This document shows positions 19,735 through 28,528 of a stretch of DNA of 64,000 nucleotides, piece by piece. A program made the translations under genes and the position numbers. The notes below the pieces were generated by a model, which saw nothing but the letters and a program-made list of their open reading frames with translations, had not been told where the DNA came from and made no database searches. The stretch comes from Microtetraspora fusca (GTDB taxonomy: Bacteria; Actinomycetota; Actinomycetes; Streptosporangiales; Streptosporangiaceae): NCBI RefSeq assembly GCF_001570365.1, contig NZ_BBYK01000046.1:211005-275004 (forward strand). Reading direction: 5' to 3'. Within the stretch, counting starts at the first letter, position 1; each line of letters starts with the position of its first letter.

Positions 19735-19869
19735 AAATGGCCGCCACGGCTGCCCTCAACGGGCTTTACGGAAGCTCTACCGAATATCAGGGAAATTGCG
19801 GCAGAGCACCGCGGGATCGCCGCGGCGGCCGTTTACGTGAACACGCTGTCGGCCATTACCGAACGGCGA

Positions 19870-20034
19870 TCACGACTGCCGCTTCGGGATGATCCGCTTG
19901 ATCGCGACGGCCGCGGAGACCAGCGTAAACGCGCCCAGCGCGATCCAGAAAGCGTTCCAGCCGACGAAGGGGGCCGACAGCGCGCCGCCTCCGAAACCGG
20001 CGGCAACACCACCGATAGGGGGATTGTTGTACAT
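19870..20034 (-). CDS. 54-residue single-span membrane protein coupled to the GT2 synthase
   Basis: This short gene begins MYNNPPIGGVAAGFGGGALS, continues through one membrane helix (about residues 26-47, with FWIALGAFTLVSAAVAI) and ends in a basic tail KRIIPKRQS. The layout (Gly/Ala-rich segment, helix, positive tail) is that of a cell-wall sorting signal, but no LPXTG-type motif is present. Its ATG abuts the stop of the glycosyltransferase (TAAATG), so translation is almost certainly coupled and the two products probably act together in the membrane. A class F sortase is divergent on the other side of the transferase. The function is unknown. Confidence 0.75.
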   Translation of the reverse strand: MYNNPPIGGVAAGFGGGALSAPFVGWNAFWIALGAFTLVSAAVAIKRIIPKRQS

Positions 20035-21222
20035 TTACCATTTCCTTTCTCTACGCCATGCGGCGTCCCAGAAGGCTTTCGCCTGAGCGATCTGCAGGAA
20101 TACGTCGAAAACCATTTCGACGAACAGCAGGCTCGCGATCGCCATCTGCTTGGGGCCCCTGCTGCTGACGGTCACGACCCGCTCGATCATGAAGATGACC
20201 GTGATGGCCAGCCAGAGAGGATGAATCACCAGTCCGCCCGCGACGACGATCGACCATGTCGTCGCGCCGAGATAGGCGAAGATCACGATGATGCCGACGA
20301 GCGACAGGAGCTGGCGCCCCCAGTAGGGCAGGGTCACCCGCGTCCAGCCGTAGTCCGTGAGGTTCTCCAGCGCCCCACGTTTCCACCGGAGACGCTGCTT
20401 GAAGAGGTCCGCCCAGGTCTCCATGACCTCTGTGGTGAGCGTGCACTCGGCGGGGCAGAGGATGCGGAACCTCAGGTGCAGGAGGGCCAGGGTCAGCTCG
20501 TTGTCCTCGGTCAGGACGCGCACGTCGTACACCCGGTCGCGTCCGGGCAGGCGGCCGGCGCGCCGGGCGGACACGACCTCCTTGAGCGCGAGGGCGCGGA
20601 ACAGCGTCGCCGTACCGGTCAGCACAAGGGCCTTCCCCTGAAGCCTGCGCACGTCCCGGGCGTAGCGGGCGTACTCGTTCCGCTGGAACATGCCCACGAG
20701 GCCGCCGCCGGGCTTTCCGGTGAACGTGCCGCCGATCGCGGCCAGCTTCCCGGGCGCCAGCCTGGCGACCGCATTGTGGATGAACCCGGGATGGAGCGCC
20801 GAGTCCGCGTCCATGACGAGCACCGCGTGCCGACCGTCCAGGTCCGGCAGCAGTCCCTCCAGCACCTGGTTGAGCGCGCCCGCCTTCTTGTGCCGGTTGC
20901 CGACCGTCCTGATCACCTCGGCGCCGTACGATCGGGCGATCTCCTCGGTCGCGTCGGTGCAGTTGTCCGCGACAACTATGACCTTGTCGGGCTTGCGCTG
21001 CTGGAGGTGGAGCGACTGGATGGTCTCCGCGATCTGGTCTTCCTCGTTGTGCGCGGGGACGAGCACGATGACCCGCATCTCGGAGATGTCCACCGGGGGC
21101 AGGTCGCGGCCGCCGTCCGCCCGCGAGGAGGCCCGATGCCGGCCGGGATCGCCGTACGCGCGCGCCCTGCCACCGAGGCGCCGTATTTGGTGAGGGGCGC
21201 GCCGGGTCCCCACCCGAACCAT
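20035..21222 (-). CDS. Processive family 2 glycosyltransferase (cellulose/chitin synthase superfamily)
   Basis: This membrane enzyme probably polymerises a beta-linked glycan from UDP-sugars and passes it through the membrane. It has the full D, DxD, TED, QxxRW set: VPAHNEEDQI and VADNC near the N-terminus, VMDADSALHPG, LTEDNELTL and FKQRLRWKRG. Three or four membrane helices follow (from LLSLVGIIVIFAYLGATTWS on). The start is uncertain: ATG at 21222 gives 395 residues, but the conserved region begins only at MRVIVLVPAHNEE (ATG at 21078), and neither site has a clear ribosome site. It forms a two-gene unit with the 54-residue membrane protein. The polymer cannot be named from sequence. Confidence 0.88.
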   Translation of the reverse strand: MVRVGTRRAPHQIRRLGGRARAYGDPGRHRASSRADGGRDLPPVDISEMRVIVLVPAHNEEDQIAETIQSLHLQQRKPDKVIVVADNCTDATEEIARSYGAEVIRTVGNRHKKAGALNQVLEGLLPDLDGRHAVLVMDADSALHPGFIHNAVARLAPGKLAAIGGTFTGKPGGGLVGMFQRNEYARYARDVRRLQGKALVLTGTATLFRALALKEVVSARRAGRLPGRDRVYDVRVLTEDNELTLALLHLRFRILCPAECTLTTEVMETWADLFKQRLRWKRGALENLTDYGWTRVTLPYWGRQLLSLVGIIVIFAYLGATTWSIVVAGGLVIHPLWLAITVIFMIERVVTVSSRGPKQMAIASLLFVEMVFDVFLQIAQAKAFWDAAWRRERKW

Positions 21223-21349
21223 CACTGACCGTCCCGAACAAACTCTATAGACCGTTCCATATGATCTTAAAGGTATATTTGTGGCCTATGGGACAGAACG
21301 CTGTCGTGTTGCTTAAATCACAGCAAACGCTGCAAATCGGAGCATTTTG

Positions 21350-21994
21350 ATGCGGCGCGGGTTTGCGGGCGGAGTCGCGGCTCTCGCCCTGGTCACCGTG
21401 TCCGTCGCCGCGTTCGCGCTCGGCTGTTCCCCCGACGCCGCCCCGTCTCTGCCGCCCGCTCCGCCCCTGAGCGCGGCCACCCCGGAGGCGGCGCCGACGG
21501 CCGCCAAACCGGCGAGGCCGACCGCGAAGGCGATGCCCGCCTCGCCTCCGGTACGGCTGGAAATCCCGCGGATCGGCGTGCGTACGGGCCTCATGACGCT
21601 CGGCAAGAACCCGGACGGCACGCTGGAGGTGCCGCCACTCTCCCGGGTGGACGAAGCGGGCTGGTACCGGCTCGGCCCCGCGCCGGGAGCGACCGGACCG
21701 GCCGTGATCGTCGGGCACGTGGACTCGAAGCAGGGGCCGGGGGTCTTTTTCCGCCTCGGCGACCTGCGGCCGGGCGACACCGTGAAGGTGTCCCGACAGG
21801 ACGGGACACAGGCCACATTTAGCGTCGATTCCCTAGAAAGCGTACGAAAAGATCGTTTTCCGACGGGGAAAGTGTACGGAATGACGGATTTCCCAGGTCT
21901 GCGACTGATCACTTGTGGTGGAACCTTCGACCAGGGAAGCGGGCACTACCTCAACAACGTGATCGTCTACGCGCACCTGGTTTCTCCCCGGTGA
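21350..21994 (+). CDS. Class F sortase
   Basis: This is an extracytoplasmic membrane-anchored transpeptidase of the actinobacterial class F group. After an N-terminal hydrophobic anchor (residues 5-26, ending in a lipobox-like but imperfect ALGC) and a Pro/Ala-rich linker comes the sortase barrel: VIVGHVDSKQGPGVFFRLGD with catalytic His123, and LRLITCGGTFD with catalytic Cys189. The last strand HYLNNVIVYAH completes the fold. Its 214 residues are usual. The ATG at 21350 is preferred over the TTG at 21347 because CGGAG lies seven bases upstream. No LPXTG substrate is encoded in the window. It is divergent from the GT2 synthase across 127 AT-rich bases that hold both promoters. Confidence 0.9.
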   Translation: MRRGFAGGVAALALVTVSVAAFALGCSPDAAPSLPPAPPLSAATPEAAPTAAKPARPTAKAMPASPPVRLEIPRIGVRTGLMTLGKNPDGTLEVPPLSRVDEAGWYRLGPAPGATGPAVIVGHVDSKQGPGVFFRLGDLRPGDTVKVSRQDGTQATFSVDSLESVRKDRFPTGKVYGMTDFPGLRLITCGGTFDQGSGHYLNNVIVYAHLVSPR

Positions 21995-22394
21995 CCTTGG
22001 ACGCCCCAGCGCCCTCCGGCCCGTCGCATTCCGTCCGAGGCCACCGTGTGCACCGGCACCATCGCTGACATCGGCGAAGGTGGACCCGGGGCGACGGAGA
22101 CCGAAGACATGCCCAGACCGGCCGACCATCGCGGTCGGTGAAGACGTCCCCGGACCGGTGGAGACAACGCCGCAGTGGGTGAGGACGGGCCTCGATCGAT
22201 GAAGCCGGAACCGAAATCGACGGAGACAAGGCCAGGGTCCGTATACACGTCGGGGCGGGCGACGACGGCCACAGACGGTAGGGCGACCGGCCTGGGGGCC
22301 CGCTTTGGTGACCCGCTTTGGTGACCCGCTTTGGTGGGGACAGCCCGGCTTGGGGAAGACGGGCCGACGTGGGCGCCGTCCAGGTGACGAGGTG
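21995..22394. other. Non-coding gap between convergent genes, with no gene recognised
   Basis: These 400 bases separate the sortase stop from the stop of the WXG100-like gene. Frames that cross the gap have no recognisable domains and are shadows. The only structured element seen is the 13-bp tandem repeat at 22299-22337. The region has many GA-rich steps (GGAGAC, GAAGAC, GGTGAAGAC) that recur at irregular spacing. It may be a decayed gene, but that cannot be shown. Confidence 0.5.
22299..22337. repeat. Three tandem copies of a 13-bp unit
   Basis: CCCGCTTTGGTGA occurs three times head to tail, the last copy with a final G. It lies 58 bases downstream of the WXG100-like gene stop on that gene's strand. 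Slippage during replication would explain it; copy number is likely to vary between strains. Confidence 0.85.
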
Positions 22395-22781
22395 TCAGGA
22401 GAACGCGGGCGGCGCGCCGACGCCCCTGGGGATCCACCGCGGCGTGTCGGCGGCCTGGTCGCTGATGGCGGTCAGCACGGCCTGCCGGTACATCGCCAGC
22501 CGGTTGCGCCACTCGGCCACGTCGTCCACGTACCGCTTGGCCACGGGCGCGTCCCAGACGTCGGTGCTCCGCGCCATCTGATACGGCTTGTCCAGAGATC
22601 CGGTGAGCTGTTCCATGAGCGGCAGAACCTGGAGCCAGAGATCGACGAGCCGCTGGTATTCGGGGTTGAACACCCACGTCGTGTGCTGGCCGCCGGGCGC
22701 GAGCAGATCCGTGGCCGACGGCGCGGGCGGCGTCTCTCCCGCCTGGAGCGGTGTGGGCGCGGGCGGATCCCCATAGATCAC
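22395..22781 (-). CDS. WXG100-like small protein, probable ESX/type VII-associated
   Basis: This protein has 128 residues. The N-terminus is Pro-rich (to about residue 30). It is followed by two amphipathic helical stretches: NPEYQRLVDLWLQVLPLMEQ and a second helix from VWDAPVAKRYVDDVAEWRNR to about AISDQAA. The W-x-x-x-x-A...Y...W spacing resembles the WXG100 and related ESX families, in which a WxG turn joins two helices; here the turn is W-D-A. The GTG start overlaps the stop of the upstream 902-residue gene (GTGA), with GGGAGG just upstream, so both are made together. No ESX secretion ATPase is in the window. The assignment is by pattern only. Confidence 0.6.
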   Translation of the reverse strand: MIYGDPPAPTPLQAGETPPAPSATDLLAPGGQHTTWVFNPEYQRLVDLWLQVLPLMEQLTGSLDKPYQMARSTDVWDAPVAKRYVDDVAEWRNRLAMYRQAVLTAISDQAADTPRWIPRGVGAPPAFS

Positions 22782-25486
22782 GTCTTTCCTCCCTTGGCCT
22801 TCTCTCTCGCCGCGTCCACGGAGTCCGGCGTGCCGTGAACGGCGTCACCGCCACCCGTGGCGAACGGATCTTCCGTAACGTTGTCCTCCGGCGTTCCCAC
22901 GTAATCTCCGAGAGGGTCTCCGGGGGCCAACCCCGGATGACGTACGCTCTGCCGGGTCGGCTCCAGGGGCTCGACGAATCCCGGCGGGCCGTCGGGGTGC
23001 GGCCCGGGCGACGTGCCAGACGCCGCGTGAACCCCTACCGCATGAACACCCGCCCCGTGAGCTCCGCTCCCCTGCGTTCCGGTCCCGTGAGCTCCCGATC
23101 CGTGAGCTCCCGATCCGTGAGCTCCCGATCCGTGGCCACCCGATGCGTGGGCGACCGATCCGTGGCCGCCTGACCCGTCGGCCCCTTGGATGGCCGCACC
23201 GCCGGTTCCCGACGCGTGAACGCTCGATCCCTGGCCGCCTGAACCATGAACGCCGGAGCCGAGGTCGCCGGAACCTTGGGCGCCTGTCGTGCCGGTTCCT
23301 GATGCGTGTCCGGCTGTCCCGGTCGCGGCTCCGGTGGTCACCGTGCCCGCCCCCGCGCCTGCTCCGGTCGTCGTAGCCCCTGTTCCAGCGCTACCCGCAT
23401 CCGGCGCGTGCCCGGAGCCGGGGCCGCCGACGGCGCCTGTGTCCGGGGTTCCTGTAGCGGCACCGGCCGTGACGTGCGCGGTCGTGGGCTGGGCCGCGCC
23501 GCCGTCCACCGAGGTGAGAGCGGCGTCGGCGACGTGGTTCATGGGCGTGGAGACGACCTTCACGCCGTCCACGACGATCACCTGCCGCCCGACGGTCTGA
23601 TCGATGTCGTCCGGATGGTCCTTCCACGGCGTGTCGATGATGAGGGAATCGTCCCGCGAAAGGCCTGAGCCGCCGGCGGCCGATGCGCCGTCCCCTCCGT
23701 AGGCACCGTGTGCCACCGCGCCCGTAGTAGCCGGGACGCCGTGCGACGCCGTCCCGGTATCACCGGAGACCGTAGTCGCTGTCCCTGGGGAGGAGGCAGA
23801 TGACGCTTCCCCGGTCGTGCCGATGATCGAGCTCCCCCAGGCGTCCCCTGTACCGCTCGCGGACGAGGCCGCACCCGCACCGCCGCCTGTGGCAGCTGGG
23901 GCGCTTGAGGACGTGCCGGCCGACACGTCCCCGGCCTGGCCGGTAGCCGTGACGCCCGCATCGCCACCGCCCCCCACACCGGGTATGCCGCCGGACGACA
24001 CCCCCGCGCCGGGGGCAGCCGCCGTTTCGCCGTAGGAGGCCGCGTGCACCCCGGCCCCGGCGTCGCCGTACGCAGGGGATGCGGCGGTGGACGCGCCGTC
24101 AGCACCGCCGAGGGGCACGCCGGGCGCATGTGTCGCGGTGCTGCCGGACGTTACGGCCCCTGTCGTGCTCGTGGCCGCTCCGTCGGTCGTGCCGACCGGA
24201 ATTCCTCCTGAGCCGGCGCCCGCGGAGGCCGTACCCGCCGCCGGGGTGCCGGTCGAGGTGGTGCCGGCCGCGCTCGCGGACGCATCTCCTGCCGCCCCCA
24301 CGGAGCCGCCGTCTGCCGTCGTGATGGTGCTTCCCGTCCCGGCGGCACCGGCGGCTGTGCCCGTCGAAGCGTGGCCGACACCTGCCGTCGTTCCGGTGGA
24401 CGCATCGACGGCACCCGTCGTCGTCCCGGCAGAGACGTCTCCAGCCGCCGTACCAGGAGAGGAACCTCCGGCACCTGTTGCCGAGCCGCTCGAAACGTCG
24501 CCGGCACCCGCGGTCGTGATGGTGCTTCCCGCACCGGTGGCCGTCCCGGTCGAAGCATGTCCGGTACCCGTCGTCCCGCTGGACGCGCCTCCGGTGCCGG
24601 TGGAGGCGTGTCCGGTGTCGGTGCCGTTCCAGGTGTCGTAGACGGCGTCCGGATGGGGGTTGTCGACGGCGATCTTCGGGGCGGGGGCGGCGGTGGTGGC
24701 TTTCGGGGCGACGTCCTCTGACGCGATGTCCACCCGGATGGGCTCTTCGTCCGTCTTGCCCCCGCCGGAGGAACCGCCGGTCTTCGGCGCGTGTTCCTTG
24801 GCCTTCCCGGGGTCTTTGCCGGGATTGTCGGCGCTCCCCCGACCGTCGGTCTCCTTGCCGGTGGATCCGTGCCCGGCATCCTTCCCGGATTCCTTGCCGG
24901 ACGCTTTCCCGTGCTCTTTGGCGGTCTCCTTGCCGGAGTCGTGGCTGGGGTCCTTGGCCGCGCCGTCCTTGGGGTCGTCCGCCGGTCGGGTGATGTCCGG
25001 TTCGGCGTCGGTGCCCTTGGACGTGCCATGGTCCGGAGACTTTGTCTTCTTGTGCGGCGAATCATCGGATGTGCCGTGCGCGCCCTTATCGGGCCCGTTG
25101 TCGGCCCCCTTGGCCGAGTCCGATCCCTTACCGGAATGCGGGTCCTTGTCCGTAGGCGTCTTCTTGGCGGTGTCGTCCTTGGGGTCGTCCGCCGGTTTCG
25201 TGATGTCGCGCTCGGCACCGGAGGACGCCGACGACGGCCTGGCCGCCCCGGACGACTGCTTCTCCTTCTTCTCCAGGAGGTCGAGCCGTACGGCGACGTC
25301 CTTCACCATCGCGCCGCAGGCGTCCGCCACCTGGGCGGGACGGTGGGTCGTCTGTACGGCGACGCCGGCGGCGCGCGTGAGCCGCGTGACCTGGGCCTCG
25401 ATGCCGTCCATCTGCTTCGCGGCCTGCTTGACGTGGGCCAGCAGTTCGCGGACCAGCTTCGGGTCCATCCCGTCCAGTTTGGGCAT
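22778..25486 (-). CDS. 902-residue low-complexity protein with N-terminal helical domain
   Basis: The ATG at 25486 is chosen because GGAGG lies seven bases upstream. Residues 1-80 form a compact helical region (MDPKLVRELLAHVKQAAKQM and following helices) resembling a WXG100-size hairpin without the WxG turn. Residues about 80-260 are Lys/Asp/Ser/Pro-rich and contain two copies of DITKPADDPKD / DITRPADDPKD. The remainder is Gly/Ser/Thr/Ala-rich, with many GTGHASTGT- and TTAGVGHAS-like units and a C-terminal His/Gly/Ser repeat (GSGAHGSGAHG). An ordered insert near residues 610-650 includes DSLIIDTPWKDHPDDIDQ and RQVIVVDGVKVVSTPMNHV. There is no signal peptide. It could be a type VII-secreted surface protein; that is inference. 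Confidence 0.7.
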   Translation of the reverse strand: MPKLDGMDPKLVRELLAHVKQAAKQMDGIEAQVTRLTRAAGVAVQTTHRPAQVADACGAMVKDVAVRLDLLEKKEKQSSGAARPSSASSGAERDITKPADDPKDDTAKKTPTDKDPHSGKGSDSAKGADNGPDKGAHGTSDDSPHKKTKSPDHGTSKGTDAEPDITRPADDPKDGAAKDPSHDSGKETAKEHGKASGKESGKDAGHGSTGKETDGRGSADNPGKDPGKAKEHAPKTGGSSGGGKTDEEPIRVDIASEDVAPKATTAAPAPKIAVDNPHPDAVYDTWNGTDTGHASTGTGGASSGTTGTGHASTGTATGAGSTITTAGAGDVSSGSATGAGGSSPGTAAGDVSAGTTTGAVDASTGTTAGVGHASTGTAAGAAGTGSTITTADGGSVGAAGDASASAAGTTSTGTPAAGTASAGAGSGGIPVGTTDGAATSTTGAVTSGSTATHAPGVPLGGADGASTAASPAYGDAGAGVHAASYGETAAAPGAGVSSGGIPGVGGGGDAGVTATGQAGDVSAGTSSSAPAATGGGAGAASSASGTGDAWGSSIIGTTGEASSASSPGTATTVSGDTGTASHGVPATTGAVAHGAYGGDGASAAGGSGLSRDDSLIIDTPWKDHPDDIDQTVGRQVIVVDGVKVVSTPMNHVADAALTSVDGGAAQPTTAHVTAGAATGTPDTGAVGGPGSGHAPDAGSAGTGATTTGAGAGAGTVTTGAATGTAGHASGTGTTGAQGSGDLGSGVHGSGGQGSSVHASGTGGAAIQGADGSGGHGSVAHASGGHGSGAHGSGAHGSGAHGTGTQGSGAHGAGVHAVGVHAASGTSPGPHPDGPPGFVEPLEPTRQSVRHPGLAPGDPLGDYVGTPEDNVTEDPFATGGGDAVHGTPDSVDAAREKAKGGKT
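23086..23130. repeat. 15-bp tandem repeat inside the low-complexity gene
   Basis: CGTGAGCTCCCGATC is repeated three times in phase. It encodes the five-residue unit GSGAH on the minus strand. Degenerate copies continue on both sides, which suggests expansion by slippage without loss of frame. Confidence 0.8.
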
Positions 25487-25593
25487 GGGCACGCCTCCAC
25501 GAAGACATCGGCGCACTTACCGTAACCGCGACGTTAGCCCGACATGCCTTCGATAGCCAGACGGCATGATTGACCCGGTTTGCTGGTGTTGAG

Positions 25594-26244
25594 TCAATCC
25601 CCCGTGGCGATGTAGCTCACCACACCGCGCAGCTTCTCCACGGAGAGCGCACCCTTGCGTAGCACCCGGGGCACCGCGCTGGTCAGGTCCACGATCGTGG
25701 AGGGCACGTCGTCGGCGCACTTGCCGCCGTCCAGATAGACGGCGACGGAGTCTCCGAGCTGCGCCTCCGCCTCCTCGGCGGTGGTGGCGGGCGCGGCGCC
25801 GGACCGGTTGGCGCTGGAAACCGCCATGGGGCCGGTGTCCTTGAGCAGGTCGAGCGCGATGGCGTGCAGCGGCATCCGCACGGCGACGGTGCCCTTGGTG
25901 TCGCCGAGGTCCCACGACAGCGACCGGTTGGCCCGGCAGATCAACGTCAGCGGTCCGGGCCAGAACGAGTCCACCAGGTCCTGTCCGTACGGACCGAGGT
26001 CCTCGACCAGGGCGGTCGCCGCGCGTACCGTGCCGACGAGCACAGGGACCGGCATGTCGCGGCCGCGTCCCTTGGCCTCCAGAAGCGCCGCCACGGCCGA
26101 CGGGGTGAAGGCGTCGGCGCCGATGCCGTACACCGTGTCCGTCGGCAACACCACCAGTTCGCCCCCGCGTACGGCCGACGCCGCGTCGATCAGCCCGGAG
26201 GTGCGCTCGCCCTGCTTCGCACAGTCATAGCGCCTACTGCTCAT
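25594..26244 (-). CDS. L-threonylcarbamoyladenylate synthase (Sua5/YwlC/TsaC)
   Basis: This enzyme makes threonylcarbamoyl-AMP from threonine, bicarbonate and ATP, the first step of the universal t6A37 modification of ANN-decoding tRNAs. The YrdC fold markers are clear: GGELVVLPTDTVYGIGADAF, the KGRGRDMPVPVLV substrate loop, WPGPLTLI, VAVRMPLH and GPMAVSSANRSG. At 216 residues it lacks the C-terminal Sua5 domain, so it is the short form. The ATG at 26244 has GAAGGAG nine bases upstream; longer upstream starts would run into prmC. It is the last gene of prfA-prmC-sua5, an order common in actinobacteria. Confidence 0.94.
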   Translation of the reverse strand: MSSRRYDCAKQGERTSGLIDAASAVRGGELVVLPTDTVYGIGADAFTPSAVAALLEAKGRGRDMPVPVLVGTVRAATALVEDLGPYGQDLVDSFWPGPLTLICRANRSLSWDLGDTKGTVAVRMPLHAIALDLLKDTGPMAVSSANRSGAAPATTAEEAEAQLGDSVAVYLDGGKCADDVPSTIVDLTSAVPRVLRKGALSVEKLRGVVSYIATGD

Positions 26245-26278
26245 GCGTCCCATCTCCTTCTCAGGTACGGCACGGCTC

Positions 26279-27133
26279 TCACTCCTGTCCGAGGCGCCCG
26301 GTGACGAAACGGTCCCGCCCCGTGAGGTCCTGGCGCAGCCGTACGTCACGCCAGCCGTTGTCCTCCGAGAAGAGCCAGTAGACGGCGTTGCCCTGCTCGT
26401 CGGCGTGCTCGACCGCGACGAACCCGCCCGGCCGCAGCAGCCGCCGTGCCGTGCGTTCGACCGCTCTGACCTCGTCGAGGCCGTCCTCTCCGGAACCGTA
26501 CAGGGCGCGCGACGGGTCGTAGTCGCGTACCTCGGGGTCGCGCGGGACGGCTCCCGGCGGGATGTACGGCGGGTTGGAGATCACCAGATCGACCTTGCCG
26601 TTCAGTTCCCGCAGGCAGTCGGTGAGGTCCTCCGGATGCAGCGTCGTCCGACCCTGGCCGTGCTCCAGGATGTTCCGCTTGGCCCAGCCGTACGCCACGG
26701 GGTCGATCTCGACGGCGTGGACCTGGGCGAGCGCCACCTCCTGTGCGATCGACAGCGCGATGGCGCCGGATCCCGTGCCAAGGTCGACGACGACGGGTGA
26801 GGCGACGTCCATCTCGCGCAGCCGGTCGATCGCCCAGCCGGCCACGACCTCGGTCTCGGGCCGAGGAACGAACACACCGGGGCCCACTTCGAGCGAGAGG
26901 TAGCGGAAGTAGGCCCGGCCGGTGATGTGCTGCAGCGGCTCCCGGGCCTCCCTACGCGCGATGCCCTCCCAGAAGAGGGCGTCGAAGTCCGCGTCCTTGA
27001 CGGTGTGCAGCTTGCCGCGCGGCACGCCGTGCACGAAGGCCGCGATCTCCTCGGCATCGGTTCGCGGTGACGGCACGCCCGCCTCGGCGAGCCGGGCGGT
27101 GGCGAGTGCGATCTCGTCAAGCAGGAAGGTCAT
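26279..27133 (-). CDS. prmC: Release factor glutamine N5-methyltransferase
   Basis: This SAM-dependent enzyme methylates the glutamine of the GGQ motif in release factors, raising termination efficiency. The N-terminal helical domain is followed by SAM motif I (VVDLGTGSGAIALSIA) and the substrate-binding NPPY motif (VDLVISNPPYIPPGAVPRD). GRAYFRYLSLEVGPGVFVPR with PETE is also conserved. Its 284 residues are normal. It starts eight bases after the stop of its substrate gene prfA and is surely cotranscribed. Confidence 0.96.
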   Translation of the reverse strand: MTFLLDEIALATARLAEAGVPSPRTDAEEIAAFVHGVPRGKLHTVKDADFDALFWEGIARREAREPLQHITGRAYFRYLSLEVGPGVFVPRPETEVVAGWAIDRLREMDVASPVVVDLGTGSGAIALSIAQEVALAQVHAVEIDPVAYGWAKRNILEHGQGRTTLHPEDLTDCLRELNGKVDLVISNPPYIPPGAVPRDPEVRDYDPSRALYGSGEDGLDEVRAVERTARRLLRPGGFVAVEHADEQGNAVYWLFSEDNGWRDVRLRQDLTGRDRFVTGRLGQE

Positions 27134-27141
27134 CGGTCCAC

Positions 27142-28188
27142 TTACGAATGGGCAGCCAGCTTTTCCGCCAGTTCGGCGTCGAGCAATGCCTGTATCACCG
27201 CGTCCAGATCCCCGTCCAGGACTTGGTCGAGGTTATAGGCCTTGAAGCCCACCCGATGGTCGGAAATGCGATTCTCAGGGAAGTTGTAAGTACGGATCCG
27301 CTCAGAACGGTCGACCGTACGCACCTGCGATTTGCGCTCGGCCATGGCCGCCGCCTCGGCCTCTTCCTGGGCCATCGCGAGCAGGCGGGCCCGCAGGATG
27401 CGCATCGCCGACTCCTTGTTCTGGAGCTGGCTCTTCTCGTTCTGGCAGGACACGACCACGCCGGTCGGGACGTGGGTGATCCGGACGGCGGAGTCGGTGG
27501 TGTTGACGCTCTGGCCACCGGGGCCGCTCGACCGGAAGACGTCGATCCGCAGGTCGTTGGCGTCGATCTGGACGTCCACCTCTTCGGCCTCGGGGTAGAC
27601 GAGCACGCCCGCCGCCGAGGTGTGGATGCGGCCCTGGGACTCGGTCACCGGGACGCGCTGGACGCGGTGGACGCCACCTTCGAACTTGAGGCGGGCCCAG
27701 ACGCCCTCTCTGCCCTTGATCGCGACCGTGACGTCCTTGTAGCCGCCGAGGTCGGAGTGCTGGGCGTCGATGATCTCGGTCTTGTATCCGACGCGCTCGG
27801 CGTATCGCAGGTACATCCGCAGGAGGTCGCCGGCGAACAGGGCCGACTCCTGGCCGCCCTCACCCGCCTTGATCTCCATGATGATGTCCTTGTCATCGTT
27901 CGGGTCGCGCGGGACCAGGAGGTGCGTCAGCCGCTCCTCCAGCGCCGGGATGCGACCCTCCAGCTCGGTGGCCTCGTCGGCGAACGCCGAGTCCTCCGCC
28001 GCCAGTTCCCGCGCCGCCGCGAGGTCCTCCCGGACGCCCTCCAGCTCGCGGTACGTCGTGACGATGGGCGTGAGCGTCGCGTAGCGCTTGCCGTACGTCC
28101 GCGCCTTGGCCTGGTCGGCGTGCACGGAGGGATCGGCGAGCTTCAACTCCAGATCCGCGTACTCACTGATGATCTCGTCGAGATTCAC
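27142..28188 (-). CDS. prfA: Peptide chain release factor 1
   Basis: This cytoplasmic factor recognises UAA and UAG stop codons and triggers peptide release. The anticodon-mimic tripeptide is PVT ([17 protein letters not shown]), where other RF1 proteins have PAT, and both fit the PxT rule. The catalytic GGQ is in [18 protein letters not shown]. The C-terminal AYNFPENR-like segment reads [15 protein letters not shown]. Its 348 residues are slightly shorter than E. coli RF1. It is the first gene of the prfA-prmC-sua5 unit; rpmE lies 118 bases upstream. Confidence 0.97.
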   Translation of the reverse strand: MNLDEIISEYADLELKLADPSVHADQAKARTYGKRYATLTPIVTTYRELEGVREDLAAARELAAEDSAFADEATELEGRIPALEERLTHLLVPRDPNDDKDIIMEIKAGEGGQESALFAGDLLRMYLRYAERVGYKTEIIDAQHSDLGGYKDVTVAIKGREGVWARLKFEGGVHRVQRVPVTESQGRIHTSAAGVLVYPEAEEVDVQIDANDLRIDVFRSSGPGGQSVNTTDSAVRITHVPTGVVVSCQNEKSQLQNKESAMRILRARLLAMAQEEAEAAAMAERKSQVRTVDRSERIRTYNFPENRISDHRVGFKAYNLDQVLDGDLDAVIQALLDAELAEKLAAHS

Positions 28189-28306
28189 CGCGATCCTTTC
28201 CTTGGGTACGGCTTTCGGGATTTGGCCTCCATCACGAAGAACGCCGACCCGGGCACGCCTCTTGTCGAAATCGAAAGAGACGGTCCGAGCCGGCGTCCGC
28301 GAAGAG

Positions 28307-28528
28307 CTACTGGCCCTTCTGGGCCTTCTTCCCGAAGCGCGCCTCGAAGCGCGCCACCCGGCCGCCCGTGTCGAGGATCTTCTGCTTGCCCGTGTAGAAC
28401 GGGTGGCAGGCGGAGCAGACGTCGGCGTGGATGACGCCGTTCTTGGCGGTGCTGCGGGTGGTGAAGCTGTTCCCGCAGGTGCAGGTCACCTGGGTGACGA
28501 CGTAGTCCGGGTGAATCTCGGGCTTCAT
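28307..28528 (-). CDS. rpmE: Ribosomal protein L31, zinc-binding form
   Basis: This is a large-subunit protein at the central protuberance bridging to the small subunit. Four cysteines are present at residues 16, 18, 38 and 41 (TCTCGNSF and [12 protein letters not shown]), so this is the zinc-containing (C+) type rather than the zinc-independent form expressed in zinc starvation. Its 73 residues are normal. The location beside prfA and rho is conserved. No Zur-type box was noticed upstream. Confidence 0.97.
   Translation of the reverse strand: MKPEIHPDYVVTQVTCTCGNSFTTRSTAKNGVIHADVCSACHPFYTGKQKILDTGGRVARFEARFGKKAQKGQ

Noticed and set aside
22305..24721. Plus-strand frames across the low-complexity gene, some Pro/Ala/Val-rich.
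   Set aside because: They arise from the repetitive opposite strand. The minus frame has a GGAGG site, a helical head and a coupled downstream gene.
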